Positions 8,823 to 15,319 of a stretch of DNA of 24,848 bases are shown piece after piece. Origin of the DNA: CANKHA01 sp034668825 (GTDB lineage Bacteria; Pseudomonadota; Alphaproteobacteria; Rhizobiales; Xanthobacteraceae); the NCBI GenBank assembly GCA_034668825.1, contig JAXDOR010000025.1, positions 1-24,848 on the forward strand, written 5' to 3'. Below the pieces are notes generated by a model. That model was not told the DNA's origin. It worked only from the letters and a program-made list of their open reading frames with translations, and searched no databases. The stretch's first letter is position 1. Each line of letters opens with the position of its first letter. Both the position numbers and the translations under genes were made by a program.

Positions 8823-8908
8823 TTGTCATCACCGGGCTTGTCCCGGTGATCTCGCTTAGGATGGTGCCTTCCTAAGCGGGATGGCCGGGACGAGCCCGGC
8901 CATGACAA
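8823..8908. repeat. RIME-like intergenic palindromic repeat
   Basis: An imperfect 86-bp palindrome has terminal arms TTGTCAT (8823-8829) and ATGACAA (8902-8908), and inner arms CCGGGCTTGTCCCGG (8832-8846) and CCGGGACGAGCCCGG (8885-8899). It belongs to the kind of dispersed palindromic repeat common in Rhizobiales intergenic regions. The surrounding non-coding stretch 8721-9119 otherwise holds only the promoter candidate at 8980. Confidence 0.8.
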
Positions 8909-8979
8909 TCCGCATTAGCGCTCGACGTTTGAAAAGCGATGCGTAGATAAGAAAGTGCATCGGTCTGGGAAAATAATCC

Positions 8980-9008
8980 TTGACAGCGAAACGCTCCTGA
9001 GCTAGGTT
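8980..9008 (+). promoter_or_regulatory. Candidate sigma-70 promoter upstream of the head-gene cluster
   Basis: A perfect TTGACA (8980-8985) is followed by a 17-nt spacer and TAGGTT (9003-9008), a partial match to the -10 box. It faces the terminase genes and would give a leader of about 100 nt before TerS1 at 9120. Transcription from it is inferred only. Confidence 0.45.
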
Positions 9009-9119
9009 TATTGCACGCTCCGAGATTGCGCCCGCTGAGGCAGTCGCGGTCCTCGCAGACGCTCCACTCATTATATGTGTCCATCGTCATCTTGCTCCGC
9101 CGCCGGGCGGTGAGGCGCC

Positions 9120-9485
9120 ATGCCTATGTCAGAACAGAATGCGACTTCGGAACAGCTTGCGGAACCCGCGGCGCAAGCCAGCGGGACCAGTGCCGCGGTG
9201 AGCAAGGTGCATGGCATGACCATGCAGCTTATCGACCACCTTCACGCTCAGATGGCTGCCGATCCGCCGCCGACGCCGGAAGAAGCCGAGCGCATGGCGC
9301 GGGCCGTGGCTGGGCTCACGCGCACACTGCGAGAAACCATGCGGCTCGACGCGCCGCCCGCGCCACCCGAGCCGACCGATGACAACACAATACCCCGAGA
9401 CCTCGACGAGCTTCGCCGAGAGCTTTCGCGAAAAGTTGACGCTCTTATTGCCGAGCAATCGCGCGAAGCTAATAAGGGGTTGTGA
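9120..9485 (+). CDS. Terminase small-subunit-like protein, short form (TerS1)
   Basis: This 121-residue protein starts at ATG 9120 (GTGAGG five bases upstream). Its C-terminal half matches the C-terminal half of the protein at 20507-21172: both have a PT/VD-x-E-x-ARxxAxLxxTL helix, then RLDAPP/RLPEP, then PRDLDEL/PRDFDEF and a basic end. Position directly before and overlapping a terminase large-subunit gene suggests the DNA-recognition subunit of the packaging motor. It lacks the roughly 70-residue N-terminal helix-turn-helix-like part present in the second copy, so DNA recognition may be lost or supplied in trans. No known domain is recognised outright; the assignment rests on position and on paralogy with TerS2. 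Confidence 0.62.
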   Translation: MPMSEQNATSEQLAEPAAQASGTSAAVSKVHGMTMQLIDHLHAQMAADPPPTPEEAERMARAVAGLTRTLRETMRLDAPPAPPEPTDDNTIPRDLDELRRELSRKVDALIAEQSREANKGL

Positions 9486-10749
9486 CGACCGGCTGGTTGA
9501 AGCCTTCAATACCTGGTGGGAAGTTTTTTGGCATCGCTACCAACGCCCACCGCTGTTGGGGCAAGCGGGCGGCGACTGGACCACATGGCTGCTACTCGGC
9601 GGGCGCGGCGCGGGCAAGACTCGCGCCGGCGCGGCCTGGGTACGCGGCATGGCGCTGGGGAAGGAGCCTTATGCGGCGGCGAAGGCCGGGCGCATCGCGC
9701 TGATCGGCGAAACCGAAGCGGATGTGCGCGAGGTGATGATCGAGGGCGTCTCCGGCATCCTGTCGGTGCACGCCTGCTGCGAACGGCCGACATGGATTCC
9801 GTCACGCCGCCGGCTCGAATGGAGCAACGGCGCGGTGGCGCAAGCCTTTTCCGCGGAAGATCCCGAAAGCCTGCGCGGTCCGCAATTCGAGGCGGCGTGG
9901 TGCGACGAAATCGCCAAGTGGCGCCATGCCGATGCGACCTTCGACATGCTGCAGTTCGGGCTGCGCCTTGGCGAGCGGCCGCGGCAGGTCATCACGACCA
10001 CGCCGCGGCCGATCCCTTTGCTCAAGCGGCTACTGAAAGATCCGGCGACGGCGCTGACGCATGCGGCGACGCGGGCGAATGAGAGTTTTCTCGCGCCGGC
10101 GTTTCTGGAAACGATCGTGGCGCGCTATGCCGGCACCCGGCTCGGCCGCCAGGAAATCGACGGCGAACTGATCGAGGACCGCGTCGACGCGCTGTGGTCG
10201 CGGGCGCTGATCGAAGCCGCGCGGGTGGAATGCGCGCCGCCGCTTCAGCGCATCGTCGTCGCCGTGGATCCGCCGGCGTCGTCCGGCGCGCGCGCGACCT
10301 CATGCGGCCTGGTTGCCGCCGGGCGCGGCGAGGACGGCAACATTTATGTGATCGCCGACGAAACCGTGGCGGGCGCTTCGCCGGCGCTGTGGGCATCGAA
10401 AGCCATCGCGCTGTGGCGGCGGCTTTCCGCCGACACGCTGGTGGTCGAGGTCAACCAGGGCGGCGACATGGTGCGCGCGGTGATTGCGGAGCAGGACGTC
10501 AATGTGCCGGTGATCGGCGTGCATGCGCGGCGCGGCAAGTGGCTGCGCGCGGAGCCGGTGTCGATGCTTTACGAGCAGGGCAGGGTGAAACATGTGGGCG
10601 TCTTTCCGGCGCTGGAAGACGAGATGTGCGACTTCGGCCTCAACGGCTTGTCGGCGGGCCGCTCGCCCGACCGGCTCGACGCGCTGGTCTGGGCGGTCAG
10701 TGCTTTGACCTTCGGCGCCAAGGACGGGCCAAGGGTGCGGGGGCTGTAA
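9379..10749 (+). CDS. Phage/GTA terminase large subunit (TerL1)
   Basis: This is the packaging motor: an N-terminal ATPase plus a C-terminal RNase H-like nuclease. From ATG 9379 it has 456 residues: Walker A GGRGAGKT (74-81), Walker B AAWCDE (172-177), the coupling motif ITTTPRP (205-211), and the first nuclease acidic residue in AVDPP (Asp297). SPDRLDALVWA near the C-terminus is the third nuclease motif. It is the DNAPack/Terminase_6 type found in RcGTA-like clusters. The start is uncertain, since this ATG overlaps TerS1 by 107 bp and a TTG at 9436 is possible. It is about 70% identical by eye to the second TerL at 21060-22406. Codon use is typical of the GC-rich core. Confidence 0.93.
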   Translation: MTTQYPETSTSFAESFREKLTLLLPSNRAKLIRGCDDRLVEAFNTWWEVFWHRYQRPPLLGQAGGDWTTWLLLGGRGAGKTRAGAAWVRGMALGKEPYAAAKAGRIALIGETEADVREVMIEGVSGILSVHACCERPTWIPSRRRLEWSNGAVAQAFSAEDPESLRGPQFEAAWCDEIAKWRHADATFDMLQFGLRLGERPRQVITTTPRPIPLLKRLLKDPATALTHAATRANESFLAPAFLETIVARYAGTRLGRQEIDGELIEDRVDALWSRALIEAARVECAPPLQRIVVAVDPPASSGARATSCGLVAAGRGEDGNIYVIADETVAGASPALWASKAIALWRRLSADTLVVEVNQGGDMVRAVIAEQDVNVPVIGVHARRGKWLRAEPVSMLYEQGRVKHVGVFPALEDEMCDFGLNGLSAGRSPDRLDALVWAVSALTFGAKDGPRVRGL

Positions 10750-10839
10750 ACGACGCGATGTTCAACGAAGCCTCGACTCGATATGCGCGAACGGTACAAT
10801 GTCCCGCTGGAACAAGCGGTAGTCGCTATGGCTTATTGA
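10750..10839 (+). other. Short in-frame open stretch after TerL1; possible 3' remnant of a lost gene
   Basis: Directly after the TerL1 stop, the same frame stays open for 29 codons and ends DMRERYNVPLEQAVVAMAY at TGA 10837-10839, ten bases before the next ATG (10849). The end looks protein-like (an amphipathic helix). In toxin-immunity cassettes the toxin 3' end typically sits this close to the immunity start, so this could be the residue of a deleted toxin. It is too short to be sure. Confidence 0.22.
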
Positions 10840-10848
10840 GGCTCTGTT

Positions 10849-11184
10849 ATGTTGATCGCAAGCCGTATGCTGAAGTTGCGCGATAAGAATAGTGAGATCG
10901 CTATTCCCGTCCGGATTTTTGCTCCCAAGCATGAGGCGAATGGATCGTGGTTTTGTCATTATGAGATCGATTGGCCCGGCGAAAATCACAAGATGGACAT
11001 TTGGGGTGCCGACTCGGTGCAGGCGCTCGTGCTCACGATGCAGATAATTGGCGCCGAGATCTACAGCAGCAACTATCATAAGTCGGGCATGCTGTGTGTC
11101 GATGCACCTGGGAAAGGTTATGGATTTCCCGTGGTGCCAACGTTGCGCGATCTCCTGCAAGGCGACGACGCAACGTATTTTTAA
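10849..11184 (+). CDS. Small protein, probably DUF6968 family, immunity-like context
   Basis: A 111-residue protein. The text ASRMLKLRDKNSEIAIPVRI, then YEIDWPGEN, then VQALVLTMQIIGAEIYSSNYH, then GKGYGFPV matches my memory of a small family of unknown function (DUF6968) seen in rhizobial accessory regions, often beside polymorphic toxins. GC is lower than in the terminase. GAGG lies eight bases upstream of the ATG. No catalytic motif is visible. It heads a cassette inserted between TerL1 and portal; an immunity role is an inference from size and neighbourhood only. Confidence 0.6.
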   Translation: MLIASRMLKLRDKNSEIAIPVRIFAPKHEANGSWFCHYEIDWPGENHKMDIWGADSVQALVLTMQIIGAEIYSSNYHKSGMLCVDAPGKGYGFPVVPTLRDLLQGDDATYF

Positions 11185-11250
11185 AGACCAGAAGTTTTCA
11201 TAAATGCATGAACGCTTGCTTCGAGCGAAACCGCTAAGGGGAATTGAAAT

Positions 11251-11493
11251 ATGGAGCAAGATGTCGCCTGGCGGATTATCCAAGCCGCTTTTCGTTGCGC
11301 GGCTGATTTGCAAGGGCTGTTGGAGTTTCTAAAAGAAAACTGCAGTGCCGACGAATATCGGCATTATGCTTTGGGCATTGCAGCAGCGGTTGATTCAATC
11401 AATGTCCAACTAACGGATCGAGTGCTGTCGGTCCACCCCGAATTAGCGGACAAAATCGTATCTGACTTGACGAAGTTTGGACATATTACCTAG
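11251..11493 (+). CDS. Small alpha-helical hypothetical protein
   Basis: An 80-residue protein starts at ATG 11251 with an AAGGGGA ribosome binding site. It appears entirely helical: AWRIIQAAFRCAADLQGLLEF, then SADEYRHYALGIAAAVDSIN, then a short C-terminal helix. No domain is recognised. It lies 66 bp after the DUF6968-like gene on the same strand and shares its lower GC, so the two were probably acquired together. Proteins of this size and fold are frequent as immunity or adaptor proteins, but the sequence gives no direct evidence of that. Confidence 0.6.
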   Translation: MEQDVAWRIIQAAFRCAADLQGLLEFLKENCSADEYRHYALGIAAAVDSINVQLTDRVLSVHPELADKIVSDLTKFGHIT

Positions 11494-11518
11494 CTCATTC
11501 ATCTGGTCAGCGGTGGCG

Positions 11519-12358
11519 ATGATGGCAATGGCAGAAGACAACCGCGACTATTTTCTCGGCCACTCCGATCCGGAGATCAAACGGCTCGCGCGGCAGAATG
11601 CCTTTTACCGCGACACTACCGAAACTCTGCTGCGTAGCGCCGGCCTGGCGCCCGGGATGCGGGTGCTGGATATCGGCTGCGGCGGCGGCGATGTGTCGCT
11701 GCTGGCCGCCGAGCTGGTCGGCCCATCGGGTTTCGTGCTCGGTATCGACCGCACCGAAGAGGCGATTGGCGCCGCGCGCCGCCGTGCCGAGGCTGAAGGA
11801 GCGCGGCACGTCCGCTTCGCCGCTACGGAACTGAATGCGTTCTCCGCTGACGTTCCGTTCGACGCCTTGATCGGACGCTTCGTGCTGATGTATTTGCCCG
11901 ATCCGGCGGCGACGCTGCGCCTGCTCATCCGCCATTTGCGCCCCGAAGGGATCGTGACGTTTCAGGAAATGGACATGCGCACGGCGCGCAGCCAGCCGGT
12001 GGCTCCGCTGTTTCAACGCTGCGCCGATTTGCACGCCACCGCGATTGAGTGCGGCGGATTCGAGACAGGTATGGGCAGTAAACTGTTCGCCAATTTCGAA
12101 GACGCCGGACTGCCGCCACCGCGGGTGATTGTCGGCAGCCGCGGGGAGGGCGGCCCGGATTCGCCCGCTTACAAGTTGATGGCAGCCAATGTCCGCAGCG
12201 CGCTTCCCATGCTGGAGCGCCACAAAGTAACCACCGCAGCCGAGATCGGCATCGAGACGCTGGCCGACCGGCTGCGCGCGGAAGCCTTGGATGGCGCCAA
12301 GTGGTTAATGTTTCCGCTTCTCGTTGGAGCTTGGGCGCGTGTTTCCGCTGTAGTTTGA
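11519..12358 (+). CDS. Class I SAM-dependent methyltransferase
   Basis: The protein is 279 residues from ATG 11519. Further in-frame ATGs follow at 11522 and 11528, and a longer TTG start at 11477 would overlap the previous gene. RVLDIGCGGGDVS is motif I, LGIDRTEEAI holds the acidic ribose-binding position, FDALIGRFVLMYLPDP is motif IV, and LRPEGIVTFQEMD follows. This is a UbiE/Methyltransf_25-like small-molecule methyltransferase; the substrate is unknown. The rich GC codon use resembles chromosomal genes rather than the two small genes before it. It sits inside the head cluster between TerL1 and portal and has no evident packaging role. Confidence 0.82.
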   Translation: MMAMAEDNRDYFLGHSDPEIKRLARQNAFYRDTTETLLRSAGLAPGMRVLDIGCGGGDVSLLAAELVGPSGFVLGIDRTEEAIGAARRRAEAEGARHVRFAATELNAFSADVPFDALIGRFVLMYLPDPAATLRLLIRHLRPEGIVTFQEMDMRTARSQPVAPLFQRCADLHATAIECGGFETGMGSKLFANFEDAGLPPPRVIVGSRGEGGPDSPAYKLMAANVRSALPMLERHKVTTAAEIGIETLADRLRAEALDGAKWLMFPLLVGAWARVSAVV

Positions 12359-12420
12359 TGGGAACCGAGGCGCGGCTTCCGCGTTTATTCCAGGATCATA
12401 ACTGGACTGGGAGACAACCA

Positions 12421-12495
12421 ATGCCGATCATCCTGTGGTTGCTGGGCGTACCGCTCGGACTCGTTCTCGTACTCATGCTGGTCGGCGTCGTCTAA
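12421..12495 (+). CDS. 24-residue membrane peptide
   Basis: ATG 12421 is preceded by a GGGAGA ribosome binding site and starts a 24-residue peptide, nearly all one transmembrane helix (begins MPIILWLLGVP, ends LMLVGVV). Similar tiny single-helix proteins occur in many alphaproteobacteria without known function. An intrinsic terminator follows 33 bp downstream, which fits this being the last gene of the cassette's transcript. Confidence 0.55.
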   Translation: MPIILWLLGVPLGLVLVLMLVGVV

Positions 12496-12527
12496 CGCGC
12501 CGGCGTTCCTCAACTCTCTAAAGAAGG

Positions 12528-12551
12528 GCCCGCCTCCGGCGGGCTTTTTTT
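12528..12551 (+). terminator. Rho-independent terminator abutting the portal start codon
   Basis: GCCCGCC (12528-12534), a 3-nt loop, GGCGGGC (12538-12544) and then seven Ts (12545-12551). The base after the last T is the A of the portal ATG. It would end cassette transcription and leaves the portal without an ordinary ribosome binding site. Confidence 0.82.
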
Positions 12552-13727
12552 ATGCGCAACATCCTCGCATTCCTCTCCCGCCCGCCGGAAGCAAAAGCTT
12601 CGCGCACCGCGCGCCTGATCTCGCTGGAAAGCGGAGGCCGCGCGCGCTGGACGCCGCGCGACTACGCGGCGCTGGCGCGCGAAGGTTTCGTGCAGAACGC
12701 CATCGTGCATCGGGCGGTGAAGCTCGTCGCCGAGAACGCCGCCGCCGTCGCTTTCCTGATCTACGAAGGCGCCAACGCGCAGGACCGGCATCCATTGCTG
12801 GATCTGATGGCGCGGCCGAATCCGCGCCAGGACGGCGCGGCCTTTCTCGAATCCGTCTACGCCTATCTGTTGCTCGCCGGAAACGCCTATGTGGAAGCGG
12901 TGACGCTCGACGGCGCCGTGCGCGAGCTTTACGCGCTGCGGCCGGACCGGATGCGCGTGGTGCCCGGCGCCGACGGCTGGCCGGAGGCTTACGAATACAC
13001 CGTCGCCGGCAGCAGCATCCGCTTCGACCAAAGCGCACCGCCGGTGCCGCCGATTTTGCATCTCGCCGCGCTGCATCCGCTCGATGATCATTACGGTTTG
13101 GCGCCGTTGGAAGCTGCCGCCGTCGCTGTTGATACGCATAATTCCGCTTCGCGATGGAACAAGTCGTTGCTCGACAACGCGGCGCGGCCGTCCGGCGCGC
13201 TGGTTTATTCCGGGCCGGAAGGTTCGGTACTTTCCGACAACCAGTTCGAACGGCTGAAGCGCGAATTGGAAGACACCTATCAGGGCGCGCTCAATGCCGG
13301 CCGTCCGCTGTTGTTGGAAGGCGGGCTCGACTGGAAGGCGATGTCGCTGACGCCGAAGGACATGGATTTCCTCGAAGCCAAACATGCCGCCGCGCGCGAG
13401 ATCGCGCTCGCCTTCGGCGTGCCGCCGATGCTGCTCGCCATTCCCGGCGACAACACTTATTCGAATTACCAGGAAGCCAACCGCGCGTTCTGGCGCCAGA
13501 CCGTGCTGCCGCTCGCGGCGCGGCTCGGCAGCGCGCTGACGCAATGGCTGGCGCCGGTGTTCGGCAGCGAGATCCGCCTGATCGCCGACACCGACCGCAT
13601 CGAGGCGCTGGCCGCCGACCGTTCGGCATTGTGGGAGCGCGTCACCAACGCGCCGTTCCTGACCATCAACGAGAAGCGCGCGCTCACCGGCTTCGGTCCG
13701 GTGGAGGGCGGGGACCGGCTGGAATGA
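12552..13727 (+). CDS. HK97-type phage/GTA portal protein
   Basis: This 391-residue protein forms the dodecameric ring through which DNA is packaged and to which the tail connects. It has the Phage_portal (HK97 family) features: VQNAIVHRAVKLVAENAAAV near the N-terminus, HPLLDLMARPNP, FLESVYAYLLLAGNAYVE, LHPLDDHYGLAPLEAAA, then the stem/clip region and FGVPPMLLAIPGDNTYSNYQEA, which is highly typical, ending INEKRALTGFGPVEGGD. Length is normal for RcGTA gp3-like proteins. The ATG directly follows a terminator T-run with no binding site, so translation initiation here is odd. The last 50 bp are partly repeated at about 14705-14750. Confidence 0.93.
   Translation: MRNILAFLSRPPEAKASRTARLISLESGGRARWTPRDYAALAREGFVQNAIVHRAVKLVAENAAAVAFLIYEGANAQDRHPLLDLMARPNPRQDGAAFLESVYAYLLLAGNAYVEAVTLDGAVRELYALRPDRMRVVPGADGWPEAYEYTVAGSSIRFDQSAPPVPPILHLAALHPLDDHYGLAPLEAAAVAVDTHNSASRWNKSLLDNAARPSGALVYSGPEGSVLSDNQFERLKRELEDTYQGALNAGRPLLLEGGLDWKAMSLTPKDMDFLEAKHAAAREIALAFGVPPMLLAIPGDNTYSNYQEANRAFWRQTVLPLAARLGSALTQWLAPVFGSEIRLIADTDRIEALAADRSALWERVTNAPFLTINEKRALTGFGPVEGGDRLE
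13678..13711 (+). repeat. Portal 3'-end direct repeat, copy 1
   Basis: This 34-bp segment at the end of the portal gene is repeated exactly at 14717-14750, in the same orientation. Weaker similarity continues a further 15 or so bases upstream (ATCAACGAGAA here against CTCAATGAGAA in copy 2, with a 2-bp indel). Together the copies bracket the deaminase-Imm1 cassette. Confidence 0.9.
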
Positions 13728-13754
13728 ATCCCTACGTCTCGTTCGGAAAATGGT

Positions 13755-14176
13755 TTGTGGGACTTGTTCCGCCGCAAAGATGGGGCGGTCACCTATACAA
13801 ATATCAACGGGTCGGACATCTTTGGCTCGAACTCCACGTCGCCGACCTATCGGACCATCGACCGCGCCGAGCCGGACGGCCTGCGCGCCCGCTACCTAGA
13901 CGCCAACCCTGATGCGGATCGTGCCGGACAATGCCGAGCAATGCTTTCTATCATGCTGAAACGACGGCGCTCTTGAGAGCGGCCAGAGCAAACGGTGGAA
14001 TTCTCGCGGGCCAAACGCTGGAGGTGTTTGGCGATACGCGGATGTGCAACAATTGCGAAAAGATACTGCCATTCGTCGGTTTTGAGCTTGGCGATCCGAC
14101 CGTGACCTTTGTCGATCCCAACGGAAAAAGAAGAACGATGCAAAACGGCGCGTGGCTCAGAGAGGGGCGACAATGA
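13755..14176 (+). pseudogene. Deaminase-fold toxin domain, frameshifted
   Basis: Two overlapping frames together read as one nucleic-acid deaminase toxin C-terminal domain. The first frame (from TTG 13755) gives DGAVTYTNINGSDIFGSNST and continues to ANPDADRAGQ near 13930. The second (from 13931) gives MPSNAFYHAETTALLRAA, then RMCNNCEKILPFVGFELGDP, then VDPNGKRRTM. The His-Ala-Glu and Cys-x2-Cys motifs are the zinc and catalytic motifs of the cytidine-deaminase fold. Adding one A in CAATG at about 13929-13932 would join both frames. No secretion or N-terminal delivery domain is present, so this is an orphan toxin tip. Its TGA overlaps the immunity ATG by ATGA. Probably inactive as read. Confidence 0.72.
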
Positions 14177-14646
14177 GAAAACGCGCCAATTTCGACACCT
14201 ATTGGGACGACGGATGGCCGGAACTGAAATGGCTTGAACGCTATTTCCTCACACTTGCGGGACGCCGCCAGCTATTTGCCGGCGACAACGACAACTGGGG
14301 TCTTACCTTGGAAGGCGTCGAGGGCACCGAGCATCTGCCGCCTTACAGGGGACGGATCGACATCGATTTGACGATACTCGTCCATCCTGACCTTGGCGTG
14401 CTACTCTGTTATCATAGATCGGGCGGTGGAAGCAGCGAGTCTCATTACTCCAAGGGAGACCTGAGACGTCTGCGCGAGTGGATCAAGACCTTCCACGGAG
14501 ATCGCATGCCGGTTGGGTTCTTCGTGCCGTTCGAAACGGCATGGAAGGCGGTCAAGGAATTTGTCGAGCGTGATGCCGCGCTGCCCACGAGCATCGAGTG
14601 GGTCGCGGGAAAGGATATTCCGCCAGGCACGTTTCCCGCTCCGTAA
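14173..14646 (+). CDS. Imm1-family immunity protein
   Basis: A 157-residue protein starts at ATG 14173 inside an ATGA overlap with the toxin stop and has AGAGGGG six bases upstream. GRIDIDLTILVHPDLGVLLCYH, then MPVGFFVPFETAWKAVKEFV, then LPTSIEWV correspond to the Imm1 pattern (a beta-rich N-terminus, a central G-x-L-x-Y strand, and the late P-x-x-x-A-x-x-A-x-x-E-F helix followed by P-x-x-x-x-W). In known systems Imm1 proteins neutralise deaminase toxins, which fits the upstream gene. The frame is intact although the toxin is frameshifted. Confidence 0.75.
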   Translation: MRKRANFDTYWDDGWPELKWLERYFLTLAGRRQLFAGDNDNWGLTLEGVEGTEHLPPYRGRIDIDLTILVHPDLGVLLCYHRSGGGSSESHYSKGDLRRLREWIKTFHGDRMPVGFFVPFETAWKAVKEFVERDAALPTSIEWVAGKDIPPGTFPAP

Positions 14647-14716
14647 ACGCGAGACTCGGGACCTGGGCCGGGAACGTCCGATCATGCATCGCCGCGTAGC
14701 ATCCACTCAATGAGAA

Positions 14717-14750
14717 GCGCGCTCACCGGCTTCGGTCCGGTGGAGGGCGG
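14717..14750 (+). repeat. Portal 3'-end direct repeat, copy 2
   Basis: Identical over 34 bp to 13678-13711. A 2-bp loss just upstream puts it out of the portal reading frame (GAGAAGCGCGCTCACC against GAGAAGCGCGCGCTCACC), so it is a non-coding scar. The RIME-like repeat begins two bases later. Confidence 0.9.
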
Positions 14751-14751
14751 C

Positions 14752-14793
14752 CATCCTTTGAGACGGCGGCTTCGCCGCCTCCTCAAGATGAGG
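14752..14793. repeat. Short palindromic repeat
   Basis: CATCCTTTGAG and CTCAAGATG arms enclose GGCGGC-TTC-GCCGCC (14765-14779). It is typical of a dispersed Rhizobiales palindromic element. It lies between the portal-tail scar and the next small head gene, whose start at 14814 has no clear ribosome binding site. Confidence 0.7.
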
Positions 14794-14813
14794 TTGAGCA
14801 TTTGGCAATCACC

Positions 14814-15002
14814 ATGTCCGACCTGACCCAAACCTTCGCCGAGCGCGGCGATCTCGCACATCTGGCGCTGTTCCTATGGGCGAGCTCCGCGTCGGCGCTC
14901 GCCATCTTTGCGTTGCGCGAACTCGCCGCCTCTATGCGCCGCTTCGACGATTTCGTGCGCGAACTCGCGCGCTTCAACAAAACATTCGGGGGAGAAGGCT
15001 GA
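14814..15002 (+). CDS. Small membrane protein of the head cluster
   Basis: A 62-residue protein from ATG 14814 (TTG 14802 possible). Residues about 13-34 form one hydrophobic helix (HLALFLWASSASALAIFAL), followed by an amphipathic tail (RRFDDFVRELARFNKTF). Such proteins occur between the portal and protease genes in rhizobial GTA-like clusters; the role is unknown. Its stop overlaps the next start by one base (TGATG), a sign of translational coupling. Confidence 0.68.
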   Translation: MSDLTQTFAERGDLAHLALFLWASSASALAIFALRELAASMRRFDDFVRELARFNKTFGGEG

Positions 15003-15178
15003 TGGATACCTTGCACACGGTGCTGCGTTCGATCCGCGGCGAGAGCAAAGCCCGGCGCGATCATCTTTTCGTCTTCCGCGAATTCCTCGGCCATCTCGAT
15101 CGCATCGGCAGGCGTCCGGCGCCGGCGGCGCGGCCGGTGAAGAACGGCAAGACGGGCGGGCGGCGCGGAAGAAAGTAA
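15002..15178 (+). CDS. Small basic protein of the head cluster
   Basis: A 58-residue protein begins at ATG 15002, coupled by TGATG to the upstream membrane protein, with GGGGGAGAAGG as ribosome binding site. It has a helical N-terminal part (TVLRSIRGESKARRDHLFVF) and a very basic tail (KNGKTGGRRGRK) suggesting nucleic-acid or membrane contact. No domain is recognised. Position and coupling suggest it belongs to the core head operon. Confidence 0.62.
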   Translation: MDTLHTVLRSIRGESKARRDHLFVFREFLGHLDRIGRRPAPAARPVKNGKTGGRRGRK

Positions 15179-15196
15179 GTTCATACACTCCATCAT

Positions 15197-15301
15197 TGTC
15201 GTCCCCGCGAAAGCGGGGACCCATGACGCCGCGCTGCGATCAGACGGGTGGATATGGGTCCCGGCTCGCACGCTGCTGCGCGGCGCTTGGCCGGGATGAC
15301 A
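15197..15301. repeat. RIME-like palindromic repeat before the protease gene
   Basis: It contains the perfect hairpin GTCCCCGC-GAAA-GCGGGGAC (15201-15220) and a second inverted half (GGGTCCCGGC ... GGCCGGGATGACA), with outer ends TGTCGTCCC and GGGATGACA. It belongs to the same general class as the element at 8823. It occupies the whole leader of the protease gene. Confidence 0.75.
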
Positions 15302-15319
15302 GCAAATTTTGGCAACACC

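Noticed and set aside
8872..9090. Minus-strand small open frames over the promoter and palindromic repeat
   Set aside because: They run through the RIME-like repeat and a good TTGACA promoter, and the products show no domain.
15248..15319. N-terminal extension of the prohead protease
   Set aside because: Translated from the palindromic repeat; the family similarity begins after ATG 15320.
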